NCBI GenBank assembly: GCA_016785225.1
Contig: JAFBJZ010000112.1
Coordinates: 1,612,001-1,676,000, forward strand
Length of the DNA stretch: 64,000 nt
Direction of reading: 5' to 3'
Origin: Psettodes erumei
Lineage: Eukaryota > Chordata > Actinopteri > Pleuronectiformes > Psettodidae
Of the stretch, positions 51,401 to 60,400 are shown piece after piece. The position numbers and the translations under genes were made by a program. Position 1 is the first letter of the stretch. The number at the start of each line of letters is the position of its first letter. The notes beneath the pieces are model-generated. The model searched no databases, had not been told where the DNA came from, and was given only the letters and a program-made list of their open reading frames with translations.

Positions 51401-54400
51401 GAATGAATATCTTCTCACCTGTGTTTGTCTACATTTGGGTCCAAAACTTCATATGAGGTTGTATATTATACAAAATAAATATGTGGGTGCAAAGTGGAAA
51501 ACAGGACTGTTGTGATAGGAACAGCCTATGACATCATGCTAACTCTGCAATATGAAGAACCTCTGGAGTGTCTGTGATATTCTGAGAAGAACGTAAGCTA
51601 CAACCTGTGGGACTGATGAGGGAGGTGAAGGAGTGACACCCAGGATGACTAAACACCGTGACACAACATGTGGATGCTCTCCTGGCTATCGTTGTTTGGG
51701 TCTGTGTGCCAGGAGGCGACTGAGAAAAGCAGTCTCAATATCCAGAGGGTGATTGCTTTAAAGACAAATCGCTGTGTGCAGCAACTTGAGACGAAATGAA
51801 ATGATGAATAAAAATGAAAAATAAATTAAAGATGGTGTGACCAAATATCACACGTATAGTACCAAGTGCAAAAGTTCCTTTAAACACTGACAAAGAGCTT
51901 ATGGCTTAGCCAACCTTTCCAGGGGCAAAAAAGGTAAAAACAGATAAATAAAAGGTATCTTCTGTCTAAAAGTGTTGCCTAAAACAGCTTCCCTGCACAT
52001 ATAGAGATATAGCTAGCTATGGTTAGCTGTTTTTTGGGGGATTAAAGACTGAAATAAATTGTTTAAGTAAAACTAAGCCACTTTTAAAGCGTTCCCGGTG
52101 CATGGCATGTGCATGGAAGTACTGTATACTTTACAAGCCTACACACTAATCAATAACACAAACCACATAAAAAATGTCATTAAAAACCCAATACAGTGAG
52201 TAGAGAAAACATTTGTCGGTGAATTACTTATATTTCAGGTAAGCGTGTACTTACAACAGGACCAGGTGGACCTTGGGGCCCCTCTCCTCCCTTCAGACCT
52301 GCTGGGCCCTGAGGAAAACAAGGAAAGTGCATGAGAATCTCACTGACATCCAGTTGCTGTAACTTCATATCATACTGTGTACTTGCTCTGCAGCCCTGCC
52401 GCTCTGTCATTGGATGTCAGTCCAGCTGGGACTAGTTTGTCACTTTGGCACAACGCCACCAGAAAGGTGCTCTGGGTGCATTTAACCTCCAAACACTGTT
52501 CCAGGAAATATCATTGCTATTGTCATGTAATCTTGACAGACCACCAGCATGCATCAAAGCCCCCCAAAAAGGTACAGTATAAGAATCTACGTACAATATA
52601 TATTGATGCATAAGATGTAAGAACATGTGACTGTGTGTGTATGCGGATTTATACAACATTCCCCATCTTATTCTGGCTATGTTGGTGTGTGTATAGTGTG
52701 TCCCATCCATTTCTCGTATGTGTATGTTTGTGCAGCTCCCTTGTGAGCCACAAAAGAGCAAATGGAAGTATGGGTAATGAGTCTCTGCTGGCCCAAGCTG
52801 TGTTCCAGAGTAAATTACAATGGCAGAAAAAAATCAGTGGTGCTGCTGGCCTGCAGAGTCTGAGTGACCTTGAGGAGGCAGGCACCAGAAACAGCACCTC
52901 TCCCTGCGGTGCTTCCATTGCCAGCCACCGCAGTCTAATTGCCAACATTTCCCACTTAATAATTTATTGAGTAAATAATGCATACAGAAATGCTGGCACT
53001 GACATATGAAAAACAATTGAAGTCCTTGAGTTAAACTGGGGAAAGATTTCACAAATGGTTTCCTAACAAACAGCTGCTGACTTCTACAACGTAGGCCCAT
53101 GATGCATTACTGCAGTTAAAACAGTGGTGTTGGTGCTGGTGGAGCAATGCTGAGGCACGCCTGTTCATTTGTAAGATGTCGCTTTGGATTTCTTCTACAT
53201 CAGATTGATTGCTCGCAGTGAATTCCAGGGCTGGTGTCTCTAACGAAGGGAACAGCTCTCGGCAGTTGCAGGCTCATTTATTATGTGGTGATGCTCTGTC
53301 ACTTTCAGCTATCAACTAACACATGTAAAGGAAAGCTTGTGAGTCCTTACCGTGGCACCAGGTAGACCTCGTTCGCCCGGGAAGCCCCGAAGGCCTGGGG
53401 GGCCATCTTTACCAGGGGATCCCTGTGGTCCAGGGTCTCCCTGTGCACACAAACACACATGGAGTTAGTGTGGTTCATAATGTGGTGCAGCAATACAACA
53501 TCATAATATTTTTTTTAATCTATTTTTTAAAAATCTAAATACGCTTCATTAAAAAATCTTTATGCTGTGCTGTGTCTCATGAACAGCATGGTGTTAAAAT
53601 GTTGTAGAAAATAGAGCTGCTGTTCACATAAAAGCCACTGAGGAAAAAATTTTGGTTACAGCTTGTGAGACATGTTTGAAAATCAGAAGCACAGCTGAGA
53701 AACAGCCAACACGCTCATCCAATCAGGTATGAGACATGTGTCTGGGTGAAGGAGACGACTGTTATCTACTCTGCTGCCTTCCTGAAATGATTCCCATCCA
53801 AGCAGAAGGCCAACTCAGCCTCACCAGACAAAGAGTGAAAGCTGTAGGCAGTGCCAGACAACCAAGGTAAAATGATTACAATGAAATCAAAGTGCTGGCC
53901 TGGTTCCTGTTACACAGTTTAAGTGTCCACAGAACTATTAGGTTTGGCTGTTTTTTACACATTGACACTGGTGTATGATGATCTTCAAATGGATTATACA
54001 CACAAATCTAAGTTAGCTTCTCTTCCCTCGCTTTGTCAGTCTGAGTCAGTGCTACGGCATCAATGTGACTTTGCAGGAAATGAAACATTCAAAAATTCAT
54101 CCATTGCAAAAACAAAGTAAGAGGCTGGGACTTTACTCTGAGCTATCCCCATACTCAAATTTTACTCAAACTTGATTGGTTGTGAAGTGTTGAACCGGTC
54201 TCTGCAAACTGTCGATATGGGCTCCTCTGGTAAAATGCGTACACGCAACTATTAAAATAAAATGCTACACTACATAGTTTGCAGCTGAACAAGAGGGGGT
54301 CTAAATGAAACAAAAAGAACTGAATACAGATTGAAAAGCATATAACAAGCAAATATCATACAGTACAGTATATACTAATGGCTCTGCACATCCCGCCGAG

Positions 54401-57400
54401 AGCAGAACTGTGCTGATTTTTTAGTTATCCATGGAAATGGGCCATTAGCTGCAATTAGTCTGAGGCATGCGCTGTATGTTTTCTGTGGAATCATTAGCAC
54501 TGTCACCACAGCGAATATATAAGCCTCAGCTCTGCTCATAGCCAGTGCGGTGTTGTAATCAGCCACAACATGAGACAGAGAGATGACAGGCTTTTAAACT
54601 CAATGTTTGGAGACATTGTTTTGCAAAGTTTTTATATAAATGACCAAAAGTGCTGCTTAATGGCAACAAGCTCAAATGTTCCAAAAAAAAATCAAGAAAT
54701 AATTTTTGACTGAAACAAGCACACTGAATGATTGCGTCAATGGACAATAAAAAAACTCTCCCTGCTTTGCTACCCCTCACTTCAGAATGGAGCTAATGCT
54801 AAAAGTTCCTTTCTACGGAAAAGAACAGTTACTACAATTTGCAGGGCAACCTTTCTTATTTCTCAGTTCATTTTCTGCACCAAACGACTAAAACAAGGAC
54901 ATTTGACTTCTGAAAAAAGTTGCTCCTGGCTTGGTTCTCTTTTCTTTTGTATTGGCAGGCTGACTTTATCTGTAAACATGGAGCCACAGAAGAGTTGGCT
55001 TGAGAGGTATAAGAGGATTTGGGTGCGACTGCCAAGACCTCCACAGAGTGTCACTGGCATACTGATGCTGCACAGGCCTGAGCAGAGCGAGGAGGAAAGT
55101 GGGGCCGTGAGTGGCAGAGGGTTTGGAGTTAGCCGATGGACTTGATTAAACTGTCTGCTAGGGGGAGACGGAAAGAAAATGAAAGCGGGAGACATGAGGG
55201 TTTGAGGGAGGGGATGGGGAGCGATGAGTGGTCCTGGGAGTCGGGGGGGGGGTGGCTGCCCATACTTCTACGAAATAGCTGCTGTCTGCTCCTAATGGGC
55301 ACTCAATTGGTGGGCAGAGAGGGCTGGGGAGGGAATGCAGCCAGACGCTCCCCAAATCTCAGCTACTGTATCTTGAGCTGTCATTCGCTGGAGCCTCGTG
55401 CAGCTCACAGAGTAATGGCGACGCTACAGATTCATTCCTGCTTTCTCACCATTTTATTTTAAGCGTTCTGACAGTCTGGTGAGCATTGCATGCCCTCAAG
55501 AAATAGAACCGCTTGTAAATGCAGCTGGCCCCATCTGCAAAATCAAATCATGTGCAGTAATTGCAGCTGCATAAGTTCAATTTGCAGCCCACCTCTATAC
55601 AGTTGACGTCTCTATCAAACCTCCCCAGCTCCCTCTTGTCTGTGTAACTAACAAAAATCAGTTAGTCATTAGAGTTGGTGAGAAAAGTCGAGCCCACTCT
55701 TTTTGAAGACATTACTATGTGTATGTGTTGTGTGTGTATGTACCACTGGAAGAGAGGAGGGGAGTAAAAGGGCATTGCTGGTATTTTGTGCTACTATAGA
55801 AAATAAATGAGCATTTACATCAGATGAATAATTTTTACACAACTATCTTCCTTTCCTCCCTTCAGTACAGGACACTGGACATTAGCTGCAACTAAGACTG
55901 TATAAAATCAGCTGAAGCACTCAAAAATAAAACTTGCCCTTTTTTGTTTTATTGTTTTACCTTTGCTCCCTCCTTCCCAGCAGCACCTGGAAGACCTTGT
56001 TCTCCGGGTGGACCAGGGGGCCCAGGGTGGCCTCTCTCACCAACAGGACCAGTCTCTCCAGTGGGTCCCTGAGATGTCATTGCATGGTGTTGATATTATT
56101 TACAGTTTATTTACAGCCAATGATACATTTACACTGATAATTTATAGCAGGATAATTTATCATTTATAATACATCAGAAAGCTATCTTACAACTGCCTTT
56201 TCCCAAACAATGAGCATCAATTTAGCAGAATTCAATTTAAAAGAAAATTCACATTAAAAGAAAAAAATCTTTAACATTAAATGGATTCTTTAATACTTTA
56301 CATTACCTGGGGCCCAACAACACCTCCTGGGCCTGGTGGACCAGTTTTTCCTTGGAAACCCTGAAAAAATGAAAAAGGTCTTATCAACATGGATTATAAG
56401 AATAACAGAAACACACAGACTTAATTTAATTTATCAAAACCCAAGTTAAGAAACCATTGTGGTATTGAATTCATTTCAGCTGATAAGCAGAGGTTTAGGT
56501 CTTGGAACAAAGGGGCTCTTTCAGGCTATATTCACAATCAAGGATAGGTTCCGTGACATTACAATGGTGGCTGGTCAATTCCTGCAGGCAGATGTTAATA
56601 TACTGTATACACTGACATTTCCATGAAGCAGATGCTTAAACAATGATTAAACTCTAAGATTTTATGGCTTTAAGCCTTTACTGGCTGCTGAGAGTAGGCA
56701 TAAAATGTAAAGAAGGGAAACAATGCAATGCAAGGGAAACATGCAAACAATTTTACCAACATGGACCCACATATTTGCATTCTGGAGTCATAATGATAAA
56801 TAGTTTCCAAGAAAAACCAATAGGAGTAATAACTTGCTTCAATCTGAATGAAAGTAACAGTGTGACTGGTGATGACAGCTATACTGTATCTGCTGTGCCT
56901 TTCTCTTACGCACAGTTTTTTTTTTAAATCTGGGAAATCATTAGATTGAATCATTGTATTCTTAATACTTAATCCATGCCCAGAAACGTATTACCATTTG
57001 TTGTCACAAACGCTGCCTGTTGTATTCTAATACAGGCAGTATTCAGTTTTTGTTTCCAACAAACAAGTTGTGGAGACCTTAGCATAGCCAACCTGTCCAT
57101 GGCTGTACAAGTCCCATAGGTACTGAACATACTGAACATACATATGATAATGTTGCTCCAAGTCTGCTGAATGTATAATTAGACATCTGCTAGCTGTTAC
57201 ATAAACCACAACATTATAGGCCAATACTGTAACTATTATTCTTTCACTTTGCTTTGAGCTTCTTCCTGCATCATCGTCATTAACAGTTGCATACAGCTTC
57301 AAATTTATAAATCTTCATTAATCTTGATTCAAACGGAGGGGGAAAATCAGCTAAATTCAGATGATGCAGTGATTTAAATTACTTGTCGCTGTCCATCTGG

Positions 57401-60400
57401 ACTGTAGAGCAATTGAATCATCCTTTGTCAGAATTGTGGCTGGATTAAGATTTAGCACACAGTGTTCTCCACTTGTAGCTGATGTTTGCACTTACTGTGT
57501 GCACCTGGTTTGCATTGCAACATTTCCTAATGATATGTTCAAACAGCAGAACAGGACAAAGACATTCAACATCTCCATTATTGACTCTGACACTGGAGCA
57601 CAAATCAGATGGACTTCTGGGAGGAACAATCCAATCAGCATTGATTTAACTCTTGCTCCACGTACAGTACAGTATTTCCCAAATATTACCCCAACATGAT
57701 GCTTAGAAGTCAGCTATTAAGTCATTTAGTACAGCAAGATAAGGAATGACTAGACGATTATGTAATCTAATTGAGACATGTCTGCCACATGTTGTCAGAT
57801 AAACTTGTGAATGGCATGAATGATCAGTGTAAATCTCTGCTGATGCCAGGCAGTGATTAACATGATGCTAATGTCAATCAGTGTCTGACTTTCCCACTGA
57901 TGTCTGAATCTCTCAGTCATCAGCCATCAAATTTACTGCTTTTATAACCATGATTTCATCTGTAAATTGCTATCCGACACACACCCAAGTTTTCAGACCC
58001 CGGCTCTCAGAAAGCCGACCCAGGCTTATTGATCAGTACATGTTGTGATCCATGGTGATGACACCCTCAGGCTGTTCTGTTAAAGCATCGGCCCTCACTC
58101 AGACATGCGGGCTGAAATCTTTATCCGCGCTTCCTCAAATGCAACTTCTGTAGCCAGGGCCAGGCACCTTTGAGAGTCTTTATTGCAGTGATCGATTCTC
58201 ATATTGGAAGTTTGTGGAGCCTGTTCATCAGAGCATAAATCTACAGCCATAAATGCTTAATGAAGACTGTATCCTTGTTGCTGGAACAGCAGTGAAGGCA
58301 GGGAGGCACTTGTGCATGGTGTATTACGTTATCCATAGGAAAGAGGCAGGCGGAAAAGGGAAACTTTAATGACGGAGGCGATGATCTGTCAAGCTTTTAG
58401 TAGAATTTATTGCCCTCCGAGCCTCATCAAACCAAGGTGCACTGATGCATACCAAGTATGCAGGAATCGAATGTGAGAGCAGGGGACTGCAACTAGGTGT
58501 GATCAAATCAGATTCTGCTTTGTTTTGTCTTGTGTTTGTTGATGAATTTCATGTCTCATGGGATATGGCATCTATACATCACCAGGGTAGATTGAATGAA
58601 GCCATTTCTCATGAAGCTCATAACTGCATATTCCAAAAAAACTAACTATTAGTCATAGTTATTAATGCTGCATTGTTGTACTTTCACTGGACATTTGCAA
58701 ACTGGCAAAAGCAACAACAAGACAGAGGCTCCATCAACAAAGGATGTTTCCACATCTCCCTGGTGTTCATCTGAGACAGAGACTGAGCCAGGCACTGGAC
58801 TCACTCAGACAGAATGCAGTGCATGTGTGTGTGCGAATAGGAACAAGCAGATCTCTTCAGATAGTGCTCATGGGGGCTCTGTCTTCAGAGCTTTGTATCA
58901 GGAGACATGTCTGCCCCCTTGGGATCCCACTAAGATGTTGTATCACTGATTGTAATCTCCTGCGTACAAGAGCACTGGAGATAAGAATTGGAGGAGAAGT
59001 TGGGGGGGGGGGTCAACTGTAGTGCAGCTCACTGACTGGGAGGATCAGATTTGTCCTACGGTTGAGAGTCAGTTAAAAAGGTAGCAGCCACTAAAACAGC
59101 AAAGCTAATCTTTGCAGTATTAGAACAAGGTCCTTTGTGGCTACTTGGAATTAAGCACATTTCCCCATTCAGGATTCAAGTTCTATATGTGCAGCTGCAG
59201 AGGAAACACGACAGATACATGTTCATATAGGAGCGTGGAAAATGAAGTCATGCTGAGCTACCAGCTCGTTATAAGCTCTCGCGCTATCAGGTGATGGAAG
59301 GCTCAGGATACTGTAGCTCAGTCACTCACCGTTTCTCCACGCTGGCCAGGGTGTCCAGGCAGCCCATCCTTTCCAGGGGGTCCCTGTTGGGAAGGAATTA
59401 AGGTACACACTCTGTAATCTTGTAATCCAGTATAGCCATCATTATCATCATCGTCACGCTTGCATGTGGAGTGAATAATGGTGCTACACAATTAGCCCTA
59501 CTGCCGGAACAAAAGTTTATTTTTCCAAACAAAGAGATGTTATTATTGCAGTATTGTGATAATGCTTTGTAGTCTGAATACAGAGTACGACCATAATTGT
59601 AGTTTTACTACTGGATCAGTAATGAAAAAATAACAGCCTCTATGTTTTGTCTATTTTTTTGTTGAAAAGAACCACATCACTGGCTGAGGGCTAAGAGCCA
59701 GCTATGAATCTAACCTGAATCGATAGATGGAAATTACCACTTGTCTCCCGCCTGGACTGGAGAGTGAGAAAATGGGTTCTGCTTCAGTAACAGTTAGACT
59801 AATGATCCCTGCACAGAATGAGGGATACTGCCATATATTACTGCACCTGATGAACTCCTCAAATTGAGTCAATTGTGACTTATAATGTTTGCAAACTAGG
59901 ATAATTTTCTCAAGAGACAATAGGAAGAGCAACAGAAGTGAGAGTGTGCACACTGAACCCAAGGGAAGAAGCTGCAAACTGCTGTAGCTGGTTTTTGCAT
60001 TGAGCTTTCAAGTGCATGCACTGGAGGAGAGCTACTTACAGGGGGGCCCTTTGGTCCAGGGAAGCCCACAGGTCCCTGAGGTCCTTGAGGTCCCTGCAAC
60101 AGACAGTTAGATTTATGATAGGTGCACAAATGATAAAGTTATGAGGAGGTTTTTGGCACTACACAAAAATACCAAAAAAAGACAGTAAAAAGTTTAGAAG
60201 CTGGAAGGACATCACGTGGACCTTAGGACTGATTCCAGAGCAGCTATGAGAAAGCAAATTAAAGCTATTCAGGGCAATAAATGTTCCAGAACGACTGCGG
60301 TCAAGTGAGTCAGTGTTCATCAGCTCCTGGAGCCTGTGCTCTGATTAGCCCTCCTCCAACATGAAGTCATTCTAATCAGCACACTGGAGTCGCACAATGC

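Noticed and set aside
54732..55145. 137-codon plus-strand open frame in a col11a1 intron
   Set aside because: Low-complexity chance frame without known motifs. The opposite strand in the same place is open too.
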